64,000 nt of DNA from Streptomyces sp. ACA25 (GTDB lineage Bacteria > Actinomycetota > Actinomycetes > Streptomycetales > Streptomycetaceae). Shown here one piece after another: positions 26,181-33,852 of the stretch. The notes under the pieces are model-generated. The model made no database searches and was not told the origin of the DNA. It saw only the letters and a program-made list of their open reading frames with translations. Position numbers and translations under genes: made by a program. Positions within the stretch are counted from its first letter, which is position 1, and the number at the start of each line of letters is the position of its first letter. The DNA lies in contig NZ_JAQKPV010000012.1 of NCBI RefSeq assembly GCF_028200735.1, positions 62,001-126,000 of the forward strand. The letters are read 5' to 3'.

Positions 26181-26188
26181 CCGGCGCG
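26160..26188 (+). promoter_or_regulatory. Attenuator hairpin enclosing the leader stop codon
   Basis: CGCGCCG and CGGCGCG form a perfect 7-bp stem around a 15-base loop that contains the TGA of the leader peptide. The left arm is within the footprint of a ribosome waiting at the last Cys codon. No T run follows, so any termination would be Rho-dependent or the effect translational. Confidence 0.45.
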
Positions 26189-26259
26189 CCTCCGCACGCC
26201 CGCTCCGCCCGCAGTCCCGAGCACGCTCGCACCCGCCTTCTCCCGACTGGAGTACACCC

Positions 26260-26565
26260 ATGGCCATCGAGGTCCGCATCCCGACCATCCTCCGCACCTA
26301 CACCGGCGGCCGGAAAGCCGTGGAAGGCAGCGGGGACACCCTCGCCGAGCTCTTCACCGACCTGGAAAGCCACCACCCGGGCATCCGGCAGCGGCTGGTC
26401 GACGACGGCGAGCTGCGGCGCTTCGTCAACGTGTACCTCAACGACGAGGACGTCCGGTTCCTCGAGGGCATCTCCACCAAGCTGAGCGACGGCGACAGCG
26501 TCACCATCCTCCCGGCCGTGGCCGGCGGCTCCGGCGTGCTGCCCGGCCGCTCGGAACAGCGCTGA
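26260..26565 (+). CDS. cysO: CysO-like ubiquitin-fold sulfur carrier with C-terminal extension
   Basis: 101-aa MoaD/ThiS-fold protein. The body (MAIEVRIPTILRTYTGG...FVNVYLNDEDVRFLEG...DSVTILPAVAGG) matches CysO, whose C-terminal GlyGly is converted to a thiocarboxylate that CysM attacks with O-phosphoserine. Here the GlyGly (residues 89-90) is not terminal: 11 residues, SGVLPGRSEQR, follow before the stop. The reading is unambiguous and the stop overlaps cysM (TGATG), so the tail is real. It must be cut off before activation; the JAMM protease encoded just upstream is the obvious candidate. Ribosome site GGAG eight bases before ATG. Confidence 0.9.
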   Translation: MAIEVRIPTILRTYTGGRKAVEGSGDTLAELFTDLESHHPGIRQRLVDDGELRRFVNVYLNDEDVRFLEGISTKLSDGDSVTILPAVAGGSGVLPGRSEQR

Positions 26566-27515
26566 TGCGGTTCGACTCCCCGCTGGCCGCGGTGGGCAAC
26601 ACCCCCCTGGTGCGCCTGCCGCGGCTCTCGCCGTCGGAGGACGTCCGGATCTGGGCCAAGCTGGAGGACCGCAACCCCACCGGCTCGGTGAAGGACCGCC
26701 CCGCCCTGTACATGGTCGAGCAGGCCGAGAAGTCGGGCCGGCTGACCCCGGGCTGCACGATCCTTGAGCCCACGTCGGGGAACACCGGGATCTCCCTGGC
26801 CATGGCCGCGAGGCTCAAGGGATACCGCATCGTCTGCGTCATGCCGGAGAACACCTCCCGGGAGCGCCGTGAACTGCTCACCATGTGGGGCGCGGAGATC
26901 ATCCCCTCCCCGGCGGCGGGCGGGTCGAACACCGCGGTGCGGGTCGCGAAGGAGCTCGCGGCGGAGCACCCGGACTGGGTGATGCTCTACCAGTACGGCA
27001 ACCCGGACAACGCGGGAGCGCACTACGCCACCACCGGCCCGGAGATCCTGGCCGACCTCCCCACGGTCACCCACTTCGTCGCCGGCCTGGGCACCACCGG
27101 CACGCTGATGGGGGTCGGGCGCTACCTGCGGGAGCATCGGCCCGACATCCGGATCGTCGCCGCGGAGCCGCGCTACGACGATCTGGTCTACGGGCTGCGC
27201 AATCTCGACGACGGTTTCGTTCCCGAGCTCTACGACGAGAAGGTCCTCACCACCCGCTTCTCGGTGGGCTCGGCGGACGCGGTGCGCCGCACCCGGGAAC
27301 TCCTCGCCGAGGAGGGCATCTTCGCCGGTATCTCCACCGGTGCGGTGCTGCACGCGGCGATCGGGATCGGGAACAAGGCCGTCCGCGCCGGGGAGTCCGC
27401 CGACATCGTCTTCGTGGTCGCCGACGGTGGCTGGAAGTACCTGTCCACCGGCGTCTACACGGCGGAGTCCACCGAGGCCGCGGTGGAACTGCTCCAGGGC
27501 CAGCTCTGGGCCTGA
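26565..27515 (+). CDS. cysM: CysM-like cysteine synthase (PLP, uses CysO thiocarboxylate)
   Basis: 316 aa, fold-type II PLP enzyme. The PLP lysine is Lys43 in NPTGSVKDR; the phosphate/substrate loop is TSGNTGISLAMAA; GLGTTGTLMGVGRYL binds the cofactor phosphate. In Mycobacterium the homologue joins O-phosphoserine with CysO-COSH instead of free sulfide. Position directly after cysO with overlapping stop and start supports the same role, which resists oxidative stress better than sulfide-based synthesis. Substrate preference is inferred from context. Confidence 0.92.
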   Translation: MRFDSPLAAVGNTPLVRLPRLSPSEDVRIWAKLEDRNPTGSVKDRPALYMVEQAEKSGRLTPGCTILEPTSGNTGISLAMAARLKGYRIVCVMPENTSRERRELLTMWGAEIIPSPAAGGSNTAVRVAKELAAEHPDWVMLYQYGNPDNAGAHYATTGPEILADLPTVTHFVAGLGTTGTLMGVGRYLREHRPDIRIVAAEPRYDDLVYGLRNLDDGFVPELYDEKVLTTRFSVGSADAVRRTRELLAEEGIFAGISTGAVLHAAIGIGNKAVRAGESADIVFVVADGGWKYLSTGVYTAESTEAAVELLQGQLWA

Positions 27516-27551
27516 GGGTGAAGGGCCGGCCGGGCCTCGGCTGAGCCGCCC

Positions 27552-27581
27552 CCGGTCGGCGCCCGCCCGGGTGCCGACCGG
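27552..27581 (+). terminator. Hairpin after cysM
   Basis: 9-bp perfect arms (CCGGTCGGC and GCCGACCGG) with a 12-base loop, 37 bases after the cysM stop. Confidence 0.6.
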
Positions 27582-27677
27582 CGGGCGACCCGCTGACCGC
27601 GGTCTGACCCCCTGTGGCCGACTCGGCGCGTAAAGTCACTCCTGTCCGATGTGTGTGGAATCGAGCCAGGAGTTCCG

Positions 27678-28886
27678 GTGGGTGTGCGCAGCTACTCCGG
27701 TGAGTACGCCGACGAACGGGCCGGTCTCCAGCCGACGGCCTGGACCCGGATCACCGACCGGAACTCCCGTGTCCGGCAGCTCGACTGGGTACTGCTCGGG
27801 TCGGCCTTCGCCCTGACCTTGCTGGGCACGCTGCTGGTGTACTCCGCGACCCGTGGCCGCAACGACCTGCACCAGGGTGACGAGTACTTCTTCCTGGTGC
27901 GCCACCTGCTCTACTTCGCGCTCGCCCTCGGGCTCGCGACCGGAGTGATGCGGTTGGGCAGCGGACGGGTGCGGGACGTGGCACCCGTGCTGTACGTGGG
28001 GGCCCTGGTGCTCACCGCCATGGTGCTGACGCCACTCGGCTCGACGGTCAACGGCTCCCAGCGGTGGATCGAGGTCGGTGCCGGGTTCGCCTTCCAGCCG
28101 TCCGAGCTGATGAAGGTCGCCGTCATCCTGGTCATGGCCGCGCTGGTCGCCGCCCGGGCGGACGCCGACGACCGGGGCTCACCCGACGCCCGCACGGTCC
28201 TGGAATGCCTCGCCCTCGCCGCGGTGCCCGCCACCCTGATCGTCCTCACGCCCGACCTCGGGCAGACGATGGTCGTGGTGGTCATCACCCTGGGAGTACT
28301 GATGGCCGCGGGGGCCGCCCGCGGGTGGATCATCGGGCTGCTCTCGGCCGGCCTGCTCGGTGCGCTCGCGGTCTGGCAGCTCGGGCTGCTGGACCAGTAC
28401 CAGATCAACCGCTTCGCCGCCTTCGCGAATCCTGCGCTGGACCCGGCGGGAGTCGGCTACAACACCAACCAGGCCCGGATCGCCATCGGGTCGGGCGGGC
28501 TGAGCGGCTCGGGGCTCTTTCACGGCAGCCAGACGGCCGGGCAGTTCGTGCCCGAGCAGCACACCGACTTCATCTTCACGGTCGCGGGGGAGGAGCTCGG
28601 CTTCTTCGGCGCCGGAGGGATCATCCTGCTTCTCGGTGTGGTGCTGTGGCGCGCCCTGCGCATCGCCCGGGAGGCGGCCGATCTGTTCGGCGCCGTGGTC
28701 GCCGCCGGCCTCGCCACCTGGATCGCCTTCCAGGCCTTCGAGAACATCGGAATGGCGCTCGGCATCATGCCGGTGACCGGGCTGCCGCTTCCGTTCGTGT
28801 CCTACGGCGGCTCGTCGATGTTCGCGGTGTGGATCGCGGTCGGTCTGCTCCAGGCGATCCGGCTGCGTGCGCGTCGCCGGTGCTGA
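27678..28886 (+). CDS. rodA: RodA/FtsW-family SEDS peptidoglycan polymerase
   Basis: 402-aa polytopic protein (about 10 TM). SEDS landmarks: GSTVNGSQRWIEVGAGFAFQPSELMKVAVIL, TPDLGQTMVVV, TDFIFTVAGEELGFFG with the catalytic Asp region, and GLPLPFVSYGGSSM. The order and the QRWI...FQPSE motif fit RodA better than FtsW. SEDS proteins polymerise glycan strands with a partner class B PBP, which is not encoded nearby. GTG 27678 with AGGAG upstream. Several SEDS paralogues occur in Streptomyces, so it may serve vegetative or sporulation wall growth. Confidence 0.9.
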   Translation: MGVRSYSGEYADERAGLQPTAWTRITDRNSRVRQLDWVLLGSAFALTLLGTLLVYSATRGRNDLHQGDEYFFLVRHLLYFALALGLATGVMRLGSGRVRDVAPVLYVGALVLTAMVLTPLGSTVNGSQRWIEVGAGFAFQPSELMKVAVILVMAALVAARADADDRGSPDARTVLECLALAAVPATLIVLTPDLGQTMVVVVITLGVLMAAGAARGWIIGLLSAGLLGALAVWQLGLLDQYQINRFAAFANPALDPAGVGYNTNQARIAIGSGGLSGSGLFHGSQTAGQFVPEQHTDFIFTVAGEELGFFGAGGIILLLGVVLWRALRIAREAADLFGAVVAAGLATWIAFQAFENIGMALGIMPVTGLPLPFVSYGGSSMFAVWIAVGLLQAIRLRARRRC

Positions 28887-28982
28887 GCGCCGGCCGGGCG
28901 CCGGGTCGCCGGGCCGGGCCGGTGCCGCGCGGAGGGCGGCTGCCCGGGGGCCGTCGGCACCGGGCATGCGCCGGGGGCCGGC

Positions 28983-29105
28983 TCAGTCCCGAGGGGGCCG
29001 ACGGGGGCCGCGCGGACGCCGGATCCGGCCGGCGCCGTCCACCAGCGCCGCGACGGCACCCAGCAGGGCGACGCCGCCCAGGGCGGCCCACCACCATCCG
29101 TCCAC
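28983..29105 (-). CDS. 40-aa single-TM membrane protein
   Basis: Tiny gene. GTG start with a strong GGAGGTG site six bases upstream. The protein starts VDGWWWAALGG, has one membrane segment (about residues 4-23), and ends in an Arg/Pro-rich tail. Codon positions follow the genome's GC3 pattern. It occupies the gap between rodA and the MBL hydrolase on the opposite strand. Similar WWW-starting mini-proteins are recalled from other Streptomyces. Function unknown. Confidence 0.6.
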   Translation of the reverse strand: MDGWWWAALGGVALLGAVAALVDGAGRIRRPRGPRRPPRD

Positions 29106-29234
29106 CGGTCACCTCCGTCCTCACCGACAGTATCCCGCCCTGGTGATTCCGCCCACACCGCCGCCCGGTGGTGGCGCACAGGCCCCTCAACCGACTTACA
29201 GTCGTGGAATCCCAGTACGGAGGTCCCCCCGTCC

Positions 29235-29990
29235 ATGAAGCTCACCGTCGTCGGCTGCTCGGGGTCGTTCCCGTCCGCGGACTCGGCCTGCTCCAGCTAC
29301 CTGGTGGAAGCAGATGGTTACCGGCTGCTGCTCGACCTGGGCAACGGTGCCCTCGGCGAGCTGCAGAAGTACTGCGGCCTCTATGACATCGACGCGGTCG
29401 CGCTCAGCCATCTGCATCCGGACCACTTCATCGACATGTGCGGCTACTTCGTCGCCCGGTACTACCGGCCGGGGAGCGGGCGCTGCGCGCCGGTCCCGGT
29501 GTACGGGCCGGCCGGCACCGAGGAGCGGCTGACGACCGCGTATGCGGACACCCCCTCGGAGAAGTCGATGAGCGAGGTCTTCGACTTCCACACCCTGGAG
29601 TCCGGTGGTGTTTTCACGGTCGGGCCGCTGACCGTGCGGACCGCGCGGATGCGGCATCCCGTGCAGACCTTCGGTTTCCGGGTGGAGTACGAGGGGAGGT
29701 CGCTCACCTACTCGGGGGACAGCGGTCCGTGCCGGCGGCTCGAGGAACTCGCCCGGGACACCGACCTGTTCCTGTGCGAGGCGTCCTTCACCGATGGCCG
29801 GGAGAACCTCCCGGATGTGCACCTGACCGGCCTGGAGGCCGGAGAGTGCGCCCGGGACGCCGGCGCCCGGAGGCTGGTGCTCACCCACGTCCCACCGTGG
29901 ACCGACGCGCAGGTCAATCTGCGGGACGCCAAGTCCGTCTTCGGCGGCCCCGCGGAGCTGGCCCGCCCGGGCGCTGTCTACGCACTCTGA
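29235..29990 (+). CDS. MBL-fold metallo-hydrolase (RNase Z-like branch)
   Basis: 251-aa cytoplasmic metallo-beta-lactamase-fold hydrolase. The dinuclear metal motif SHLHPDHFID (His59, His61, Asp63, His64) is intact; further ligands lie in MRHPVQTFGFRVE and TYSGDSGPC, and the last His in LTHVPPW. This pattern is shared with RNase Z and phosphodiesterase-like members. Natural substrate unknown; cyclic-nucleotide or tRNA-processing activities occur in relatives. Single gene. Confidence 0.88.
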   Translation: MKLTVVGCSGSFPSADSACSSYLVEADGYRLLLDLGNGALGELQKYCGLYDIDAVALSHLHPDHFIDMCGYFVARYYRPGSGRCAPVPVYGPAGTEERLTTAYADTPSEKSMSEVFDFHTLESGGVFTVGPLTVRTARMRHPVQTFGFRVEYEGRSLTYSGDSGPCRRLEELARDTDLFLCEASFTDGRENLPDVHLTGLEAGECARDAGARRLVLTHVPPWTDAQVNLRDAKSVFGGPAELARPGAVYAL

Positions 29991-30042
29991 GCAGCCGTCA
30001 CCTCCCCGGGCACCCCACCGGGCCGGGCGGCCCCGGGTGCCG

Positions 30043-31302
30043 TCAGGCTCCCCGGTAGCTCTGCCGCTCCTCGTCGGTCAGGGTCTCCTCGGGCTCGCGG
30101 CCCGGCGTCGGGAGGTCGAACCGGGTGATGGCGAAGCGGAAGACCGCGTAGTAGACCACCGCGAAACCGAGACCCAGCAGGGCCAGCCCGAGCGGGTTGC
30201 CGGCGATCCCGAAGTTCAGCACGTAGTCGATCGCGCCGGCCGAGAACCCGAAGCCCCCTTGCATGCCCAGCGCCCAGGCCAGCGCCATGGAGACACCCGT
30301 CAGCACCGCGTGCACCGCGTACAGCGCCGGGGCGATGAACAGGAAGGTGAACTCGATGGGCTCGGTCACGCCGGTCACGAAAGCGGTCAGGGCCAGGGAG
30401 AGCATCATCCCGCCGACGACCTTGCGCCGCTCCGGCCGGGCACAGTGATACATCGCCAGGCAGGCCGCGGGCAGGGCGAACATCATGATCGGGAAGAAGC
30501 CCGTCATGAACTGTCCGGCGGTCGGGTCCCCGGCCAGGAAGCGGGCGATGTCACCGTTGACGGTCTCGCCCTCCGGAGTCGTGTACGAGCCGGCCTGGAA
30601 CCAGGGGAAGGAGTTGAGCAGGTGGTGCATGCCGATCGGGATGAGCGCGCGGTTGATCACGCCGAAGATCCCCGCCCCGACCGCCCCGGAGCCGGCCAGC
30701 CACTCGCTGAAGCCGTGCAGCCCGCCGCCGAGCACCGGCCAGGCGTACCCGAAGGCGATCCCGAGCAGCAGGCCCGCGAAGGCCGACAGGATCGGCACCA
30801 GCCTGCGGCCGCCGAAGAACCCCAGCCAGTCGGGCAGCCGGGTGCGGTGGAAGCGCTGGAAGAGCAGGGCCACCACCAGGCCCATCACCACCCCGCCCAG
30901 CACTCTCGCGTCGGCCACCTCGGGGGTGCCGTCGGGCTGTGCGGGCAGGCTGGGGTCGTGGAAGGTGGCCATCACGGCCTGGAAGACGAGGTAGCCGACG
31001 ACCGCGGAGAGCCCGGTGGAGCCGTCGGATTTCCGGGCGAAGCCGATGGCGATGCCGACCGCGAACAGCAGCGGCAGGAAGTCGAACAGCGTGCTGCCGC
31101 CGGCATGCAGGAATTCGGCGAAGCGGTTGACGGGGGCGGGGAACGAAGGGCGGCCCAGCATGTCGTCCGCGCCCGTCCGTACCAGCAGGGCCGCGGCGGG
31201 AAGAGTGGCGATCGGCAGCATCAGGCTGCGGCCGACGCGCTGGGCGACGGCCATGGCCCGGCTGCCGCGGGGCTTCTTTGCGGCGGTTGCTCTCGTGGTC
31301 AA
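30043..31302 (-). CDS. nagE2: PTS EIIC permease for N-acetylglucosamine
   Basis: 419-aa membrane component that moves the sugar during PEP-dependent phosphorylation. Typical glucose/GlcNAc-family EIIC: RVGRSLMLPIATLPAAALL, the GMHHLLNSFPWFQ active-site region and GVTEPIEFTFLFIAPALY. The EIIA and EIIB domains are absent; EIIB is a separate gene on the other side of the promoter. The start is TTG 31302, chosen because GGAGGG lies five bases upstream and an acceptable N-terminus (TTRATAAKK) follows. A DasR-like operator upstream supports GlcNAc as substrate. Confidence 0.9.
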   Translation of the reverse strand: MTTRATAAKKPRGSRAMAVAQRVGRSLMLPIATLPAAALLVRTGADDMLGRPSFPAPVNRFAEFLHAGGSTLFDFLPLLFAVGIAIGFARKSDGSTGLSAVVGYLVFQAVMATFHDPSLPAQPDGTPEVADARVLGGVVMGLVVALLFQRFHRTRLPDWLGFFGGRRLVPILSAFAGLLLGIAFGYAWPVLGGGLHGFSEWLAGSGAVGAGIFGVINRALIPIGMHHLLNSFPWFQAGSYTTPEGETVNGDIARFLAGDPTAGQFMTGFFPIMMFALPAACLAMYHCARPERRKVVGGMMLSLALTAFVTGVTEPIEFTFLFIAPALYAVHAVLTGVSMALAWALGMQGGFGFSAGAIDYVLNFGIAGNPLGLALLGLGFAVVYYAVFRFAITRFDLPTPGREPEETLTDEERQSYRGA

Positions 31303-31369
31303 CGGATCCCTCCTTCGGGAGGTGGGCGTCTCCCGCCCGCACGCGGACCGGAACCGGGCTGCCCGGATC

Positions 31370-31385
31370 TGTGGTCTACACCAGT
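31370..31385. promoter_or_regulatory. DasR-responsive element (dre) between nagE2 and nagF
   Basis: The 16-mer TGTGGTCTACACCAGT matches the known DasR consensus ACTGGTCTAGACCAGT at 13 of 16 positions, with a near-palindromic core TGGTCTACACCA. It lies 70 bases upstream of the EIIC start. DasR is the GntR repressor of GlcNAc uptake in Streptomyces and is released by GlcN-6-P. Confidence 0.8.
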
Positions 31386-31652
31386 GGTACGGAGTCTTTC
31401 TAGCACGCCCGGCCGGCCGGGGCAGATCTTCGCTCCGGGGCGGATCGGCTCGGAGATCGCGCTGCCCGGGCCGGTTCGGGACGCGCAGTGCGGCTCGGCC
31501 GGGCCGCACGAAAGCGAAGGATCTTTGGGGTATTTTGTCTTCCCGGTGTGCTGAGGTGGCCACGGGCGCCGGGCCATGGCAGCCGACGGCTTCCGGCCCG
31601 CCCCCTGCCGCCCCGCAGCGCTCGCCCCACAGCCTCACCAGGAGAGACCCGG

Positions 31653-31886
31653 ATGGCCCGCAACGCTGAGAAGATCGTCGCCGGGCTCGGCGGCATCGAG
31701 AACATCCTCGAGATCGAGGGCTGCATCACCCGGCTGCGCACGGAGGTGGAGGATCCCTCGCGCGTCGACGAGGCGGCGCTGAAGGCCGCCGGCGCGCACG
31801 GGGTCGTCGTCATGGGTACCGCGGTACAGGTGGTGGTCGGCCCCGACGCCGACCCGCTCGCCTCGGACATCGAGGACCTCATGTGA
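31653..31886 (+). CDS. nagF: PTS EIIB component for N-acetylglucosamine
   Basis: 77-aa single-domain EIIB. The phosphorylated Cys24 sits in IEGCITRLR, and the glucose-family pattern (AEKIVAGLGGIENI, GVVVMGTAVQVVVG) is clear. It accepts phosphate from EIIA and passes it to the sugar bound by EIIC. Encoded divergently from EIIC across a ~350-bp promoter region holding the dre site. ATG 31653 with GGAGAG upstream. Confidence 0.93.
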   Translation: MARNAEKIVAGLGGIENILEIEGCITRLRTEVEDPSRVDEAALKAAGAHGVVVMGTAVQVVVGPDADPLASDIEDLM

Positions 31887-31946
31887 GCCGTTGCGGTGAC
31901 ACCGGGGGAGGGCACCGAGCCGGCCGGCACCGGCTAGGCTCGCGGC

Positions 31947-32675
31947 ATGTCCCGTACCGATGGCCGTACCCCTGACCAGCTCCGCCCCGTCACGATCGAA
32001 CGCGGATGGACCAAGCACGCCGAAGGCTCCGTTCTTCTCTCCTTCGGGGACACCAGAGTGCTGTGCAACGCCAGCGTCACCGAAGGCGTGCCCCGATGGC
32101 GCCGGGGCAGCGGCGAGGGCTGGATCACCGGCGAGTACTCCATGTTGCCCCGGGCGACGAACACCCGCGGGGACCGGGAGTCCGTGCGCGGCAGGATCGG
32201 CGGCCGTACGCACGAGATCTCCCGCCTCATCGGCCGTTCGCTGCGCGCCGTGATCGACTTCAAGGCCCTCGGTGAGAACACCGTCGTGCTGGACTGCGAT
32301 GTGCTGCAGGCCGACGGCGGTACCCGCACCGCCGCCGTCACCGGGGCCTACGTCGCCCTGGCCGACGCGATCGCCTGGGCACAGGAACGCAAGCTGATCA
32401 AGGCAAAGGCCCAGCCGCTCACCGGTGCGGTCTCCGCCGTGAGCGTCGGTGTCGTCGGTGGCATCCCGATGCTGGATCTCGCCTATGAGGAGGATGTCCG
32501 GGCGGGCACCGACATGAACGTCGTGTGCACCGGTGACGGCCGCTTCGTCGAGGTCCAGGGCACCGCCGAGGGCGAGCCCTTCGCCCGCGAGGAACTCACT
32601 GCCCTGCTCGACCTCGCGGTGGCCGGCTGTGCCCAACTGGATGCGGCGCAGAGGGAGTCGCTCGGCACTTCCTGA
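31947..32675 (+). CDS. rph: Ribonuclease PH
   Basis: 242-aa phosphorolytic 3'-to-5' exoribonuclease that trims tRNA 3' ends. Conserved blocks: RTDGRTPDQLRPVTIERG, VTEGVPRW, YSMLPRATNTR, RIGGRTHEISRLIGRSLRA and DCDVLQADGGTRTAA. Length and start (MSRTDGR) are normal. Followed by a lipoprotein-like gene and rdgB on the same strand, a recurrent order in Streptomyces. Confidence 0.97.
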   Translation: MSRTDGRTPDQLRPVTIERGWTKHAEGSVLLSFGDTRVLCNASVTEGVPRWRRGSGEGWITGEYSMLPRATNTRGDRESVRGRIGGRTHEISRLIGRSLRAVIDFKALGENTVVLDCDVLQADGGTRTAAVTGAYVALADAIAWAQERKLIKAKAQPLTGAVSAVSVGVVGGIPMLDLAYEEDVRAGTDMNVVCTGDGRFVEVQGTAEGEPFAREELTALLDLAVAGCAQLDAAQRESLGTS

Positions 32676-32721
32676 CCGCACACAGGTACGGAAAGCCCTC
32701 GGGCGGGGTATCACGACCGGT

Positions 32722-33180
32722 ATGCGCTTCTCCACCGGTCGTGTTATCCGATCCCGCCGTCCTGCACGCCGTCCTGCACGCCGTTCCCGGGACAGCCGTG
32801 CGCGCCGTCTCACGGCGGCTGCCCTCGCCGCCCTCGCGGTCGTCTCCGTCACCGGCGCCGCCACAGCGTGCCAGGCCGTGGAGCGGACCGTGGAGTGCGG
32901 AAAACTCGCGGCCGCCGTGGTCCGCAGCATCGACGAACTGGGCCGGGCCGCCGACGACGCGATCGACGCCGAGGACTTCGGTGAATTCACCGCCGCGGTG
33001 GAGAAGGAGGTCGAGGAGCTCCAGGAAAGCACCGGCGACGCCGAAGTGGCCGCCGCGGCCGAGTCCGTGCTGGATGCCCTGGACGAGATCGCACAAGCGG
33101 CCGAGAACGACACCGAACCGGACCTGAGCCCGCTCGGCGATGCCGCCGACGAGCTGACCGCCATCTGCTCTCCCGGATAA
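32722..33180 (+). CDS. Secreted Cys-containing helical protein, possible lipoprotein
   Basis: 152 aa. A very basic N-terminus (many Arg, residues 7-29), a hydrophobic segment (about 30-48) ending ATAC, then a mature helical, acidic region with two further Cys (VECGKLA and AICSPG). The twin-Arg-rich start suggests export; the lipobox is weak, so it may be a lipoprotein or a simple secreted protein with a disulfide. It lies between rph and rdgB, only 9 bases before the latter. Function unknown. Confidence 0.7.
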   Translation: MRFSTGRVIRSRRPARRPARRSRDSRARRLTAAALAALAVVSVTGAATACQAVERTVECGKLAAAVVRSIDELGRAADDAIDAEDFGEFTAAVEKEVEELQESTGDAEVAAAAESVLDALDEIAQAAENDTEPDLSPLGDAADELTAICSPG

Positions 33181-33188
33181 TCAGCCGC

Positions 33189-33800
33189 ATGCCACGTCTC
33201 GTACTCGCCACCCGCAACGCCCACAAGGTCACCGAGCTCCGCGCCATCCTGGCCGACGCAGGGCTGGACGCCGACCTGACCGGCGCCGATGCCTTCCCCG
33301 ACGCCCCCGAGGTGAAGGAGACCGGAGTCACCTTCGCGGAGAACGCCCTGCTCAAAGCGCACACCCTGGCCCGGGCCACCGGTCTGCCGGCCGTGGCCGA
33401 CGACTCGGGTCTGTGCGTGGACGTCCTCGGCGGAGCACCCGGCATCTTCTCCGCCCGCTGGGCCGGGAACCCCGGAGCACCCGACGCCGACCGGGCCAAC
33501 CTCGCTCTGCTGCTCGCCCAGCTCGCGGACATCGGCACCCCGCACCGCGGAGCCCACTTCGCCTGCGCGGCGGCGCTGGCCCTGCCCGACGGCACCGAGC
33601 GCGTCGTCGAGGGACGGCTGCGCGGCACCCTTCGGCACATCCCGGAGGGCACCGGAGGCTTCGGCTACGACCCGATCCTCCAGCCGGACGGGGAGACCCG
33701 CACCTGTGCGGAGCTGACGCCCGCCGAGAAGAACGCCCTCAGCCACCGCGGCCGGGCGTTCCGGGGGCTGGTCCCGGTCGTGCGGGAACTCCTCGGGTGA
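33189..33800 (+). CDS. rdgB: RdgB/HAM1 non-canonical purine NTP pyrophosphatase
   Basis: 203 aa. Removes dITP and XTP from the nucleotide pool by cleaving to monophosphate. Signatures: LATRNAHKVTEL at the N-terminus, VTFAENALLKA, ADDSGLCVD (catalytic Asp) and FGYDPIL followed by KNALSHRGRA near the end. Length normal. Starts 9 bases after the preceding ORF, so probably cotranscribed with rph. Confidence 0.96.
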   Translation: MPRLVLATRNAHKVTELRAILADAGLDADLTGADAFPDAPEVKETGVTFAENALLKAHTLARATGLPAVADDSGLCVDVLGGAPGIFSARWAGNPGAPDADRANLALLLAQLADIGTPHRGAHFACAAALALPDGTERVVEGRLRGTLRHIPEGTGGFGYDPILQPDGETRTCAELTPAEKNALSHRGRAFRGLVPVVRELLG

Positions 33801-33815
33801 GGCGGGGCGCCGCGG

Positions 33816-33840
33816 CCGGGGCGGCAGCGGCCCGCCCCGG
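33816..33840. terminator. Hairpin between rdgB and the sortase gene
   Basis: 9-bp perfect arms (CCGGGGCGG and CCGCCCCGG) with a 7-base loop in the 52-base gap between convergent genes. Confidence 0.55.
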
Positions 33841-33852
33841 ACGGGCGTCCGG

